45,567 nt of DNA from Pseudomonadota bacterium (GCA_023388715.1 JAEWFT010000023.1:1-45567), one strand, 5' to 3'; counted from the first letter of the stretch, positions 1 to 9,550 are shown. Numbers and translations: made by a program. Notes: generated by a model from the sequence alone, not told the origin.

Positions 1-2
1 CC

Positions 3-515
3 TCGATCCAGGCCGTGTACGTGCCCGCGGACGACCTGACCGACCCGTCGCCGGCGACCACCTTCGCCCACCTCGACGCCACCGTCGTGCTGAGCCGCAA
101 CATCGCCTCGCTGGGCATCTACCCGGCGGTCGACCCGCTGGACTCCACCTCGCGCCAGCTGGACCCGAACGTGATCGGCAACGAGCACTACGATACCGCG
201 CGCAAGGTCCAGGCGACGCTGCAGAAGTACAAGGAACTGAAGGACATCATCGCCATCCTCGGCATGGACGAGCTGTCCGAAGAGGACAAGCAGGCGGTGT
301 CGCGCGCGCGCAAGATCGAGCGCTTCTTCAGCCAGCCGTTCCACGTGGCGGAAGTGTTCACCGGCTCGCCCGGCAAGTACGTGCCGCTGAAGGAAACCAT
401 CCGCGGCTTCAAGGGCATCGTCGACGGCGACTACGACCACCTGCCGGAGCAGGCGTTCTACATGGTCGGCTCGATCGACGAGGCCGTGGAAAAGGCCAAG
501 AAGATCGCGGCCTGA
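3..515 (+). CDS. atpD: ATP synthase F1 subunit beta, C-terminal part
   Basis: This is the last 170 codons of the catalytic beta subunit of F1Fo ATP synthase; the gene enters from the left edge, so its Walker A and catalytic residues lie outside the window. The visible part starts in the conserved stretch SIQAVYVPADDLTDPSPATT and continues through the C-terminal helical domain, including the DELSEED segment (seen here as DELSEEDK) that contacts the gamma/epsilon rotor. It ends with a lysine-rich tail typical of the family. It is followed 25 bp later by atpC in the same direction, the normal distal end of an atp operon. The identification is certain; only the 5' end is missing. Confidence 0.98.
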   Translation, partial: SIQAVYVPADDLTDPSPATTFAHLDATVVLSRNIASLGIYPAVDPLDSTSRQLDPNVIGNEHYDTARKVQATLQKYKELKDIIAILGMDELSEEDKQAVSRARKIERFFSQPFHVAEVFTGSPGKYVPLKETIRGFKGIVDGDYDHLPEQAFYMVGSIDEAVEKAKKIAA

Positions 516-540
516 TCCGGGCCAGCAAGGGAAGCACGCC

Positions 541-966
541 ATGAGCAGCACCATCCGTTGCGACATCGTCAGCGCCGAGGCCGAGATCTTCCACGGCGAG
601 GCCGAGCTGGTCGTGGCCACCGGCGAGATCGGCGAGCTGGGCATCGCGCCCAAGCACGCGCCGCTGATCACCCGCCTCAAGCCGGGCAAGGTCGTGGTGA
701 CTCTGCCGGGCGGCGAGAAGCTGGACTTCGCCATCTCCGGCGGCATCCTCGAGGTGCAGCCGACGGTGGTGACCGTGCTGGCCGACACCGCGGTGCGCGC
801 CGAGGACATCGACGAGGCCGCCGTGCGCGCGGCCAAGGACGAGGCGGAGCGCATCCTGGCCGGCCGCGGCGAGGCGATGGAGATCGCCGAGGCGCAGCAG
901 CGCCTGGCCGAGGTCACCGCGCAGCTGCAGGCCCTGGAGCGCCTGCGCAAGAACCTCAAGCACTGA
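541..966 (+). CDS. atpC: ATP synthase F1 subunit epsilon
   Basis: A 141-residue protein with the usual two parts: an N-terminal beta-sandwich (about residues 1-85, starting MSSTIRCDIVSAEAEIFHGE) and a C-terminal helical hairpin rich in Ala, Glu and Arg. In the cytoplasmic F1 sector the epsilon subunit belongs to the central stalk and inhibits ATP hydrolysis. Length and the motif GELGIAPKHAPLITRLKPG match the family. The start is preceded by AAGGGAAG as ribosome binding site. It is the last gene of the atp operon, 25 bp after atpD and followed by a hairpin terminator. Confidence 0.97.
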   Translation: MSSTIRCDIVSAEAEIFHGEAELVVATGEIGELGIAPKHAPLITRLKPGKVVVTLPGGEKLDFAISGGILEVQPTVVTVLADTAVRAEDIDEAAVRAAKDEAERILAGRGEAMEIAEAQQRLAEVTAQLQALERLRKNLKH

Positions 967-989
967 CGCCTCGCGCCATTCCTGCATGC

Positions 990-1020
990 GAACGCCGGCC
1001 CCGCGCCGGCGTTCTGCTTT
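990..1020 (+). terminator. Terminator after atpC
   Basis: Perfect 10-bp stem GAACGCCGGC / GCCGGCGTTC (990-999 and 1005-1014) with a 5-nt loop and a short, weak T-rich tail (TGCTTT). It lies 24 bp after atpC and between convergent genes, so it probably ends the atp operon and may also act on the gtrA-like gene from the other side. Confidence 0.75.
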
Positions 1021-1049
1021 CCGGGCGTCGCGCCAACGCGCGCGCGGAC

Positions 1050-1433
1050 TCAGGCCTTGTAGACCCAGTGGCGCGAGCCGAGGAACCCCACCATGCCAAG
1101 CGCGATCTCCACCAGCGGCTTGGCCAGCCAGGCCCACTTGCGGCCCAGCACGTCGTCGATGTGCTCGATCGCCCAGGTGCTCACGAGGGTCAGCACCACC
1201 CACATCGCGATGAAGCGCAGCAGCTGCCGGCGCCCCACCCGTGTGTCGGCGCTCGCAAAGGTGATCTTTCCGTTCGCCCAGAAGCCCAGCAGGGCCCCGG
1301 CCACGCGCCCGGCGATGTTCGCGTAGCCGATGCGTAGTCCCAGGTGGCTCAGGCCCACCATCACCCCCCAGTCGAGCAGCCACTGCACGATGCCGATCAG
1401 CAGGTAATGCTTGGCGTGGCGGCTCAGGCTCAT
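1050..1433 (-). CDS. GtrA family membrane protein
   Basis: 127 residues beginning MSLSRHAKHYLLIGIVQWLL, with four hydrophobic segments (about residues 9-27, 35-53, 68-88 and 98-117). The motifs NIAGRVAGALLGFWANGKITF and KPLVEIALGMVGFLGSRHWVY (key residues N, F, N, K, F and the final F-x-x-x-R-x-W-V) are characteristic of GtrA/DPMS-like proteins. Members are thought to help move polyprenyl-linked sugars across the inner membrane for cell-surface polysaccharides. The open frame extends further upstream but would run through the glmU promoter region and into glmU; the start at 1433 gives the family length. It stands alone, divergent from glmU, so its sugar substrate cannot be inferred. Confidence 0.85.
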   Translation of the reverse strand: MSLSRHAKHYLLIGIVQWLLDWGVMVGLSHLGLRIGYANIAGRVAGALLGFWANGKITFASADTRVGRRQLLRFIAMWVVLTLVSTWAIEHIDDVLGRKWAWLAKPLVEIALGMVGFLGSRHWVYKA

Positions 1434-1477
1434 GGGCGCATCGGCGGGGCGGCGCAGCATCCTAGCAGTGCCGCCGT

Positions 1478-1483
1478 TAGAAT
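1478..1483 (+). promoter_or_regulatory. Candidate -10 box of glmU
   Basis: TAGAAT lies 26 bp upstream of the glmU start in the short divergent region between the gtrA-like gene and glmU. I see no convincing -35 box at the right distance, so this rests on one hexamer and position only. Confidence 0.3.
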
Positions 1484-1509
1484 CCACCGACCACTTCCCG
1501 GGCCGCCCC

Positions 1510-2880
1510 ATGACCGCACCGCTGCACGTGATCGTCCTCGCCGCCGGCGAGGGCAAGCGCATGAAATCCACCGCCCCCAAGGTACTTCAGAAGATCGCCG
1601 GGCGGCCGATGCTGGGCCGGGTGATCGATGCCGCACGCACGCTCTCGCCGGTGCGCATCCACATCGTCTACGGCCACGGCGGCGAGCAGGTGCGCGACGC
1701 CTTTGCGGGCGAGCCGGGCCTTGCCTGGGCCGAGCAGGAACGCCAGCTGGGCACTGGCCATGCGGTGCAGCAGGCGATGCCCGGCATCCCCGACGGTGCG
1801 CAGGTGCTGGTGCTGTACGGCGACGTGCCGCTGATCCGCGGCGAGACCCTGCGCCGGCTGCTGGATGCACCGGCGCGGCTGGCGGTGCTGGTGGCCGACC
1901 TCGACGACCCGACCGGCTACGGCCGCATCGTGCGGGATGCCGAGGGCAACGTCGGCGCCATCGTCGAGCACAAGGACGCCGATGCCGAGCAGCGCCGCAT
2001 CCGCACCATCAACACCGGCATCCTGGCCGCCGAATCCACCGCGCTGCGGCGCTGGCTGGAGCACCTGCGCAACGACAACGCGCAGGGCGAGTACTACCTC
2101 ACCGACATCTTCGCGCAGGCCGCGCAGGAATTCGCCGCCGCAGAGATGGTGCACGTCGCCGACCCGGTGGAGACCGAGGGCGCGAACGACCCGTGGCAGC
2201 TGTCCCAGCTCGAGCGCGCGTTCCAGCTGCGCCAGGTGCGCGCGTTGTGCGTGGACGGCGCGCGCTTCGCCGATCCCGCGCGGGTCGACGTGCGCGGCAC
2301 GGTCACCGTGGGCCGCGACGTGGAGATCGACGTCGACGTGGTGTTCGAGGGCACGGTCGAGATCGGCGATGGCGTGCGCATCGGGCCGTTCTGCCGGATC
2401 CGCGACGCGGTGCTCGGCCCCGGCACCGAGATCCGCGCCCATTGCGACATCGACGGCGCCCGCTGCGAGGGCGCGGTGCAGGTCGGTCCGTATGCGCGCC
2501 TGCGCCCGGGCACGGTGCTGGCCGACGGCGCCCACGTCGGCAATTTCGTCGAGACCAAGAACGCACGGGTCGGCGTCGGCAGCAAGGCCAACCACCTGAC
2601 CTACCTCGGCGATGCGGTGATCGGCGCCGGGGTGAATGTCGGCGCGGGGACCATCACCTGCAATTACGACGGGGCCAACAAGGCCACCACCACCATCGAG
2701 GACGGCGCTTTCATCGGTTCCAATGCCGCGCTGGTGGCCCCGGTCACGATCGGCCGGGACGCCACGATCGCGGCGGGCTCGACCATCACCAAGGATGCGC
2801 CGGCCGGCAAGTTGACCGTTGCCCGCAGCCGCCAGTCCACCCTGGAAGGCTGGCGACGGCCGCGGAAGAAGGCGCCCTGA
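1510..2880 (+). CDS. glmU: Bifunctional UDP-GlcNAc pyrophosphorylase / glucosamine-1-phosphate acetyltransferase
   Basis: 456 residues, the normal length for GlmU. The N-terminal pyrophosphorylase domain begins with the nucleotide-binding signature LAAGEGKRMKS (about residues 9-19). The C-terminal half is a left-handed beta helix of hexapeptide repeats and contains the acetyltransferase signature GNFVETKNA and NHLTYLGDA. The enzyme acetylates glucosamine-1-phosphate and then couples it to UTP, giving UDP-GlcNAc for peptidoglycan and lipid A. The start at 1510 (MTAPLHVIVLAAGEG) is chosen because it places the signature at the usual position; the frame is open further upstream but only into non-family sequence. 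glmS follows 67 bp downstream, so two consecutive enzymes of the pathway are adjacent, an arrangement common in gammaproteobacteria next to atp genes. Confidence 0.97.
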   Translation: MTAPLHVIVLAAGEGKRMKSTAPKVLQKIAGRPMLGRVIDAARTLSPVRIHIVYGHGGEQVRDAFAGEPGLAWAEQERQLGTGHAVQQAMPGIPDGAQVLVLYGDVPLIRGETLRRLLDAPARLAVLVADLDDPTGYGRIVRDAEGNVGAIVEHKDADAEQRRIRTINTGILAAESTALRRWLEHLRNDNAQGEYYLTDIFAQAAQEFAAAEMVHVADPVETEGANDPWQLSQLERAFQLRQVRALCVDGARFADPARVDVRGTVTVGRDVEIDVDVVFEGTVEIGDGVRIGPFCRIRDAVLGPGTEIRAHCDIDGARCEGAVQVGPYARLRPGTVLADGAHVGNFVETKNARVGVGSKANHLTYLGDAVIGAGVNVGAGTITCNYDGANKATTTIEDGAFIGSNAALVAPVTIGRDATIAAGSTITKDAPAGKLTVARSRQSTLEGWRRPRKKAP

Positions 2881-2912
2881 CCCCGCATCCGGTTTCGCGC
2901 GGGCTGGCGCGC

Positions 2913-2918
2913 TAAAAT
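2913..2918 (+). promoter_or_regulatory. Candidate -10 box of glmS
   Basis: TAAAAT lies 29 bp upstream of the glmS start. A TTTCGC upstream would give a spacing of only 14 bp, so the -35 is weak or absent. glmS may equally be transcribed together with glmU. No glmS ribozyme-like sequence fits into the 67-bp gap. Confidence 0.3.
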
Positions 2919-2947
2919 GGCGCTCTTGTGTCCAGGGATGAACATGC

Positions 2948-4780
2948 ATGTGCGGAATCGTCGGTGCCATCGCCAACCGTGACGTCGTCCCGTTGCTGGT
3001 CGACGGCCTCAAGCGGCTGGAATACCGCGGCTACGACTCGGCCGGGATCGCGGTGGTCGATGGCAACGACGTGCGCCGCGTGCGCCGCACCGGGCGGGTG
3101 TCGGAAATGGAGGCCGCGGCGCAGGCCGAGGGGATCGACGCCACCCTCGGCATCGGCCACACCCGCTGGGCGACCCACGGCGGCGTCACCGAGTTCAACG
3201 CGCACCCTCACATCAGCCGCGACGAGCTGGCGCTGGTGCACAACGGCATCATCGAGAACCACGAGCAGCAGCGCGAGCGGCTGCGCGGCCTGGGCTACGA
3301 GTTCAGCTCGCAGACCGACACCGAGGTGGTCGCGCACCTGATCCACCACCACCGCGCGCAGGGGCTGTCGCTGCTGGGCGCGCTGCAGCAGGCGGTGAAG
3401 GAACTCGAGGGCGCCTACGCGCTGGCGGTGATCGATCGCCGCGACCCGTCGACCCTGGTCGCCGCCCGGATGGGCTGCCCGCTGCTGGTGGGCCTGGGCG
3501 AGGGCGAGAACTTCGTTGCTTCCGACGTCTCCGCGATCGTCAGCGCGACCCGCAAGGTGATCTTCCTCGAGGAGGGCGATACCGCGCTGCTGACCCGCGA
3601 CAGCGTGCAGGTGTTCGATGGCGAGGACGCCGCGGTCGAGCGCGAGGTGCACATGTCGGACGTCTCGCTCGCCTCGCTCGAGCTGGGACCGTACCGCCAT
3701 TTCATGCAGAAGGAGATCCACGAGCAGCCGCGCGCGCTCAGCGACACGCTCGAAGGCGTGATCGACGCCGGCGGCTTCGATGCGGGCCTGTTCGGCGCCG
3801 ATGCGGCGCAGGTGCTGGCCGGGATCGACTCCGTGCAGATCCTGGCCTGCGGCACCAGCCATTACGCCGGCATGACCGCGCGCTACTGGCTGGAGGACAT
3901 CGCCGGGATCCCGTGCGCGGTGGACATCGCCAGCGAGTACCGCTACCGCAACGTCGTCGCCAACCCGAACCAGCTGATCGTCACCATCTCGCAGTCCGGC
4001 GAAACGCTGGACACGATGGAGGCGCTGAAATACGCCAAGTCGCTCGGCCAGCAGAAGACGCTGTCGATCTGCAACGTGCCCGAGAGCGCGATCCCGCGCG
4101 CCAGCCGGCTGGTGTTCCTGACCCGCGCCGGCGCCGAGATCGGGGTGGCCAGCACTAAGGCCTTCACCACCCAGCTGGCGGCCCTGTTCGTGCTGACCGG
4201 GGTGCTGGCGAAGCTGCGCGGGCGGCTCGACGCGCCGCGCGAGGCGGCCCTACTGGAGGAGCTGCGGCACCTGCCCGGCAGCGTGCAGCACGCGCTCAAC
4301 CTGGAGCCGCAGGTGGCGATCTGGGCCGAGACCTTCGCCCGCAAGCAGGACGCCTTGTTCCTCGGCCGCGGCGTGCACTACCCGATCGCGCTGGAAGGCG
4401 CGCTCAAGCTCAAGGAAATCTCCTACATCCACGCCGAGGCCTACCCGGCGGGCGAGCTCAAGCACGGCCCGCTGGCGCTGGTGGACGAGTCGATGCCGGT
4501 GGTGGTGATCGCCCCGAACGATTCGCTGCTGGAGAAGGTCAAGTCCAACATCCAGGAAGTGCGCGCGCGCGGCGGCGAGATGTTCGTGTTCGCCGACGCC
4601 GACAGCAGCTTCAGCGAGTCCGAGGGCGTGCACGTGATCCGCACCCCGCGCCACGTCGGCGCGCTGAGCCCCGTGGTGCACACCATCCCGGTGCAGATGC
4701 TGGCCTACCACACGGCGCTGGCGCGCGGCACCGACGTCGACAAGCCGCGCAACCTGGCCAAGTCGGTGACGGTGGAGTAG
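2948..4780 (+). CDS. glmS: Glutamine-fructose-6-phosphate aminotransferase (isomerizing)
   Basis: 610 residues, the family length. Cys2, directly after the initiator Met (MCGIVGAIANRDVV), is the glutaminase nucleophile of the N-terminal class-II amidotransferase domain; the motifs RGYDSAG and GHTRWATHG follow. The C-terminal half contains two SIS sugar-phosphate isomerase domains, with SQSGETLDTMEALKYAK and GVHYPIALEGALKLKEISY. The C-terminal KSVTVE matches the conserved tail. The enzyme makes glucosamine-6-phosphate from fructose-6-phosphate and glutamine in the cytosol, the entry step of the hexosamine pathway that glmU completes. An ATG 4 bp upstream is in another frame, so the start is unambiguous. 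Confidence 0.98.
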   Translation: MCGIVGAIANRDVVPLLVDGLKRLEYRGYDSAGIAVVDGNDVRRVRRTGRVSEMEAAAQAEGIDATLGIGHTRWATHGGVTEFNAHPHISRDELALVHNGIIENHEQQRERLRGLGYEFSSQTDTEVVAHLIHHHRAQGLSLLGALQQAVKELEGAYALAVIDRRDPSTLVAARMGCPLLVGLGEGENFVASDVSAIVSATRKVIFLEEGDTALLTRDSVQVFDGEDAAVEREVHMSDVSLASLELGPYRHFMQKEIHEQPRALSDTLEGVIDAGGFDAGLFGADAAQVLAGIDSVQILACGTSHYAGMTARYWLEDIAGIPCAVDIASEYRYRNVVANPNQLIVTISQSGETLDTMEALKYAKSLGQQKTLSICNVPESAIPRASRLVFLTRAGAEIGVASTKAFTTQLAALFVLTGVLAKLRGRLDAPREAALLEELRHLPGSVQHALNLEPQVAIWAETFARKQDALFLGRGVHYPIALEGALKLKEISYIHAEAYPAGELKHGPLALVDESMPVVVIAPNDSLLEKVKSNIQEVRARGGEMFVFADADSSFSESEGVHVIRTPRHVGALSPVVHTIPVQMLAYHTALARGTDVDKPRNLAKSVTVE

Positions 4781-4882
4781 TCCGCGCGGCGGTGGTATAC
4801 AGGTCAGGCGGGGCGCCAGCGCTGCCGGTGGCCCCGGCTGCAGTCGCGTGCCGGCGCAACCGGCCCAGCCGAGGGATGTGGC

Positions 4883-7800
4883 ATGTCCAACCTGACCCGT
4901 CGCGATTTCATGAAGTTCACCGGCACCAGCCTGGCCGGTTCCAGCCTGGCGGCGATGGGCTTCGCGCCCGGCGAGGCGCTGGCCCAGGTGCGACAGTACA
5001 AGCTCGCGCGCTCTACCGAGGTGCGCCAGACCTGCACCTACTGCTCGGTCGCCTGCGGGATCCTGATGTACGCGATGGGCGATGGGTCGAAGAACGCCGA
5101 GCCGAACATCTTCCACATCGAGGGCGACCCGGACCATCCGGTCAACCGCGGCACGCTCTGCCCGAAGGGCGCGGGCCTGGTCGACATGATCCACAGCGAA
5201 TCCCGCCTGAAGTATCCCGAGGTTCGGCGGCCGGGTTCGGACAGGTGGGAGCGGATCAGCTGGGAGGATGCGATGACCCGCATCGCGCGGCTGATGAAGA
5301 ACGACCGCGACGCCAATTTCCAGGCGAAGAACGACGCCGGGCAGACGGTCAACCGCTGGCTCACCACCGGCATGCTGGCGGCCTCGGCCACCAGCAACGA
5401 GACCGCCTACCTCACCCACAAGGTGATGCGCTCGATGGGGCTCCTGGTCTTCGATAACCAGGCGCGTGTCTGACACGGCCCGACGGTGGCAGGTCTTGCC
5501 CCGACGTTTGGCCGAGGTGCGATGACGAATCACTGGGTCGACATCAAGAATGCCGACCTGGTCCTGATCATGGGTGGAAACGCCGCCGAGGCGCACCCTT
5601 GCGGCTTCAAGTGGGTGACCGAGGCGAAGGCGCACAACAAGGCGCGGCTGATCGTGGTCGATCCGCGCTTCAACCGCACCGCGTCGGTCGCCGACGTCTA
5701 CGCCCCGATCCGTACCGGCACCGACATCGTCTTCCTCGGCGGGCTGATCAAGTACCTGCTGGACACCGACCGCATCCAGCACGAGTACGTGCGCAACTAC
5801 ACCGACATGTCGTTCATCGTGCGCGAGGACTTCGCGTTCAAGGACGGCCTGTTCTCCGGCTACGACGCCGACAAGCGCACCTACGACCGCGCCAGCTGGG
5901 ACTACGCGTTGGGCGCCGACGGCTTCGTCCGGACCGACCCGACCCTGCAGGATCCGCGCTGCGTCTACCAGCTGCTGCGGCAGCACTACGCGCGCTACAC
6001 CCTCGACATGGTGGAGCGCGTCTGCGGCACCCCCAAGGAGAAGGTCAAGCAGATCTGGGACATGATCGCCTCCACGTCCACGCCGGACCGCGCGATGACG
6101 ATCATGTACGCGCTGGGCTGGACCCAGCACTCGGTCGGCTCGCAGATGATCCGCACCGGCGCGATGGTGCAGCTGCTGCTGGGCAACATCGGCGTGGCCG
6201 GCGGCGGAATGAACGCGCTGCGCGGGCATTCCAACATCCAGGGCCTGACCGACCTCGGGCTGATGTCCAACCTGCTGCCCGGTTACATGACGATCCCGCA
6301 GGAGCGCGAGCAGGCGTTGCAGGAGTACCTCGACGCGCGCACGCAGCAGCCGTTGCGCCCCAACCAGCTCAGCTACTGGAAGAACTACCCGAAGTTCTTC
6401 GTCAGCCTGATGAAGGCCTGGTGGGGCGATGCCGCCACCGCGGCCAACGACTGGGCGTACGACTACCTGCCGAAGCTGGACCGCAGCTACGACATGCTGC
6501 AGGCCTACGAGATGATGGACCAAGGCAAGATGACCGGGTACATCTGCCAGGGCTTCAACCCGCTGGCGGCGGCACCGAACAAGGCCAAGCTGACGCGCGC
6601 GTTCTCCAGCCTGAAGTTCATGGTGATCATGGACCCGCTGGCCACCGAGACCAGCGAATTCTGGAAGAACCACGGGACGCACCACGACGTCGACAGCGCG
6701 GCGATCCAGACCGAGGTGTTCCGCCTGCCGACCATCTGCTTCGCCGAGGACGAGGGCGCGCTGGTCAATTCGGGCCGCTGGCTGCAGTGGCACTGGAAGG
6801 GCGCCAATCCGCCAGGCCAGGCACGCTCGGACATCCGCATCATGGCCGACCTGTATGCCCGGGTGAAGGCGCTGTACGAGGCGGAAGGCGGCGCCTTCCC
6901 CGACCCGATCGTCAACCTGGCCTGGGACTACCTGATCCCGCACGAGCCGGGTCCGGACGAGATCGCGCGGGAGTACAACGGCAAGGCGCTGGCCGACCTG
7001 CCCGACCCCAGTGGCGAGGGCAAGTTCATCCGCCGCAAGGGCGAGCAGCTGTCCGGCTTCGGCGAGCTGCGCGACGACGGCAGTACCTCCAGCGGTTGCT
7101 GGATCTTCTGCGGCGCGTGGGGCCCGGCCGGCAACCTGATGGCGCGCCGCGACAACTCCGATCCCACCGGCATCGGCAACACGTTGAACTGGGCCTGGGC
7201 GTGGCCGGCCAACCGCCGCGTCCTCTACAACCGCGCGTCCTGCAAGCCGGACGGCACCCCGTTCGATCCCAAGCGCGCGCTGGTGTCGTGGAACGGCGAG
7301 CGCTGGACGGGCGCCGACGTGCCGGACTTCGTGTTCGACGAGGACCCGGCCAAGGGCATGAACCCCTTCATCATGAACCCGGAGGGCGTCGCCCGTTTCT
7401 TCGCCCGCGGCAACATGGCCGAAGGCCCGTTCCCCGAGCACTACGAGCCGTTCGAGACGCCGCTGACGAGCAACCCGCTCAGCCCCAACCAGGCGGCGAC
7501 CCTGAGCAGCCCGGCCGCGCGCGTGTTCGACAACGACCGCAAGGACTTCGGCACGGTGGACGAGTTCCCGCACGTGGCCACCACCTACCGGCTGACCGAG
7601 CATTTCCACTACTGGACCAAGAACAGCCGCCTCAACGCGATCACCCAGCCCGAGCAGTTCGTCGAGATCGGCGCCACGCTCGCGGATGAACTGGGCATCG
7701 GCAACGGCAGCCGCGTGCGCGTGAGTTCCAAGCGCGGCCACATCGAGGCGGTGGCGGTGGTGACCAAGCGCATCAAGGCGCTGCAGGTCGATGGCAGGAC

Positions 7801-7951
7801 CGTGCACCAGGTCGGCGTGCCGATCCACTGGGGCTTCATCGGCGCGGCCAAGCCCGGCTACCTGGCGAACACGCTCACCCCCTCGGTGGGCGACGGCAAC
7901 ACCAACACGCCGGAGTTCAAGTCGTTCCTGGTCAAGGTCGAGAAGGCATAG
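4883..7951 (+). CDS. fdoG/fdnG-like: Formate dehydrogenase (quinone-linked) alpha subunit, selenocysteine-containing
   Basis: A 1022-residue selenoprotein if the TGA at 5471-5473 is read as Sec197; read as a stop it would split one gene into two frames. The context NQARV-U-HGPTVAGLAPTFGRGA matches the FDH-N/FDH-O active site, in which selenocysteine coordinates molybdenum. The N-terminus carries a Tat signal (TRRDFMKF, cleavage near ALA) and a 4Fe-4S motif CTYCSVACG with a fourth Cys in GTLCPKG. The molybdopterin domains follow, ending in a dinucleotide-binding C-terminal domain. The protein oxidises formate in the periplasm and passes electrons to the beta subunit. It is the first of three subunit genes and is followed by fdhE and all selenocysteine genes. 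Ribosome binding site GAGGGA precedes the start. Whether the cell uses it under nitrate respiration or in air cannot be read from sequence. Confidence 0.96.
5471..5506 (+). promoter_or_regulatory. bSECIS element (selenocysteine insertion hairpin)
   Basis: The UGA codon (5471-5473) is followed by a hairpin in the coding sequence. The upper stem is GGC/GCC (5488-5490 with 5498-5500) with loop AGGUCUU, a single bulged U at 5487, then GG/CC (5485-5486 with 5501-5502) and C84-G03. After one mismatch two more G-C pairs extend the stem. The GGUC loop and bulged U are the two features SelB recognises in E. coli fdhF and fdnG mRNA. This is the cis signal that makes the UGA a Sec codon. Confidence 0.9.
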
Positions 7952-7961
7952 GGAGCGCGCG

Positions 7962-8900
7962 ATGGCAAACACCCTCGATATCGTCCGCCGCTCGGCCACC
8001 ACCACCGAGCCCCCGCAGGCGCGCGCCGCGCACACCGGGCAGGTCGCCAAGCTGATCGACACCAGCAAGTGCATCGGCTGCAAGGCCTGCCAGGTGGCAT
8101 GCATGGAATGGAACGACCTGCGCGACGAGGTCGGCGAATGCGTGGGCGTGTACGACAACCCGGCCGACCTGACCGCGCAGTCGTGGACGCTGATGCGCTT
8201 CTCGGAACACGAGGACGCGCAGGGCAACCTGGAATGGCTGATCCGCAAGGACGGCTGCATGCACTGCGCCGACCCCGGCTGCCTCAAGGCGTGCCCCGCG
8301 CCCGGCGCGATCGTGCAGTACGCCAACGGCATCGTCGACTTCCAGGAAGAGCACTGCATCGGCTGCGGCTACTGCATCACCGGGTGCCCGTTCAACATCC
8401 CGCGCATCTCCAAGCAGGACAAGAAGGCGTACAAGTGCACGCTGTGCTCGGACCGCGTGGCGGTGGGCCAGCAGCCGGCATGCGTCAAGACCTGCCCCAC
8501 CGGCGCGATCGTGTTCGGCAGCAAGGAAGACATGATCGAACACGCCGACGGCCGCATCGCGGACCTGAAGTCGCGCGGCTTCGAGAACGCCGGGCTGTAC
8601 GACCCCGCCGGCGTCGGCGGCACCCACGTGATGTACGTGCTGCACCATGCGGACGATCCGACGTTGTATGCAGGCCTGCCGAAAGACCCGGTGGTCAGCC
8701 CGATGGTGCGGCTGTGGAAGGGCGCGGCCAAGCCGCTGGGCGTGCTGGCGATCGCGGCGACGGCCGTCGCGGGCTTCCTGCATTACCTGCGCAGCGGGCG
8801 CAACGTGGTCGAGGAAGAAGAGGAGCTGGCGGCGCGCGAGGAAGCGGCCCGCATCGCCCGGGGCGAGGACGTCGTCGTGGAAGAGGAGCGCCGGCCATGA
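7962..8900 (+). CDS. fdoH/fdnH-like: Formate dehydrogenase beta subunit, iron-sulfur protein
   Basis: 312 residues with four ferredoxin-type 4Fe-4S clusters: CIGCKACQVAC (near residue 28), CMHCADPGCLKACP, CIGCGYCITGCPF and CTLCSDR with CVKTCP. A C-terminal hydrophobic helix (GVLAIAATAVAGFLHYL, near residue 268) anchors it in the membrane, as in FdnH/FdoH. It forms the wire that carries electrons from the Sec/Mo site of the alpha subunit to the haem b subunit. The start at 7962 lies 10 bp after fdhA with GGGAG upstream. Its stop overlaps the next start by ATGA, so the genes are translationally coupled. A charged Glu/Arg tail follows the helix on the cytoplasmic side. Confidence 0.95.
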   Translation: MANTLDIVRRSATTTEPPQARAAHTGQVAKLIDTSKCIGCKACQVACMEWNDLRDEVGECVGVYDNPADLTAQSWTLMRFSEHEDAQGNLEWLIRKDGCMHCADPGCLKACPAPGAIVQYANGIVDFQEEHCIGCGYCITGCPFNIPRISKQDKKAYKCTLCSDRVAVGQQPACVKTCPTGAIVFGSKEDMIEHADGRIADLKSRGFENAGLYDPAGVGGTHVMYVLHHADDPTLYAGLPKDPVVSPMVRLWKGAAKPLGVLAIAATAVAGFLHYLRSGRNVVEEEEELAAREEAARIARGEDVVVEEERRP

Positions 8901-9550
8901 GCGAGCGACCGATCGACCGCCACCCCACCATCCGGCGCTACCGGCTGGCCACCCGCGCCAACCACTGGCTGGTGGCCATCACCTTCGTGCTGGCCGCGCT
9001 GTCCGGCCTCAGCCTGTTCCATCCCGCCCTCTACCCGCTGTCCGGGGTGCTTGGCGGCGGCACCTGGACGCGCATCCTGCACCCGTTCGTTGGCGTGGTG
9101 ATGGCGATCGCCTTCCTGTTCCTGGCGCTGGGCCTGTGGCGGGACAACCTGCTGGTGGCCCGCGACCGCGCCTGGCTGAAGCAGATGCCGAAGGTGCTCG
9201 ACAACGAGGAAGAAGACCTGCCACCGGTCGGCCGCTTCAACGGCGGCCAGAAGCTGCTGTTCTGGGTACTGGTGCTCGCGCTGCTGGCGCTGCTGCTGTC
9301 GGGCATCGTGATCTGGCGGGTGTACTTCAGCCATCTGTTCCCGATCGGCATGATCCGCTTCGCCGCCTTCGCGCATGCGCTGTTCGGGCTGCTGCTGGTG
9401 TGCGCGATCGTGGTCCACATCTACGCGGCGTTCTGGATCAAGGGCTCGCTGGGCGCGATGACGGAAGGCAAGGTGACCTACGGCTGGGCGCGCCAGCACC
9501 ATCGCCTGTGGTTCCGCGACGTGGTGGGCGCACGCCGCAAGCCCGACTGA
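8897..9550 (+). CDS. fdoI/fdnI-like: Formate dehydrogenase gamma subunit, cytochrome b556
   Basis: 217 residues with four transmembrane segments (about residues 23-41, 56-76, 115-135 and 153-173) and the motif RYRLATRANHWLVAITFVLA near the N-terminus. It is the di-haem cytochrome b that takes electrons from the iron-sulfur subunit and reduces the quinone pool. Conserved His residues occur in the first segment (NHW), near HPFVG in the second, and AHALFG and VVHIYAAFW in the last two. It overlaps the beta-subunit gene by 4 bp (ATGA). A charged loop, DNEEEDLPPVGRFNGGQK, lies between segments 2 and 3, as in E. coli FdnI/FdoI. Confidence 0.94.
   Translation: MSERPIDRHPTIRRYRLATRANHWLVAITFVLAALSGLSLFHPALYPLSGVLGGGTWTRILHPFVGVVMAIAFLFLALGLWRDNLLVARDRAWLKQMPKVLDNEEEDLPPVGRFNGGQKLLFWVLVLALLALLLSGIVIWRVYFSHLFPIGMIRFAAFAHALFGLLLVCAIVVHIYAAFWIKGSLGAMTEGKVTYGWARQHHRLWFRDVVGARRKPD

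Noticed and set aside
2881..2947. glmS ribozyme in the leader
   Set aside because: The gap is 67 bp, too short, and the ribozyme is known mainly from Gram-positive bacteria.
5471..5473. TGA in fdhA taken as a nonsense mutation making a pseudogene
   Set aside because: Context, following hairpin with GGUC loop and the complete sel gene set show a Sec codon.
4250..8359. A 1369-codon open frame on the - strand across glmS and the formate dehydrogenase genes
   Set aside because: It is the mirror of high-GC codons in proven genes on the other strand, with low-complexity His/Arg/Gly/Ala sequence and no domain.
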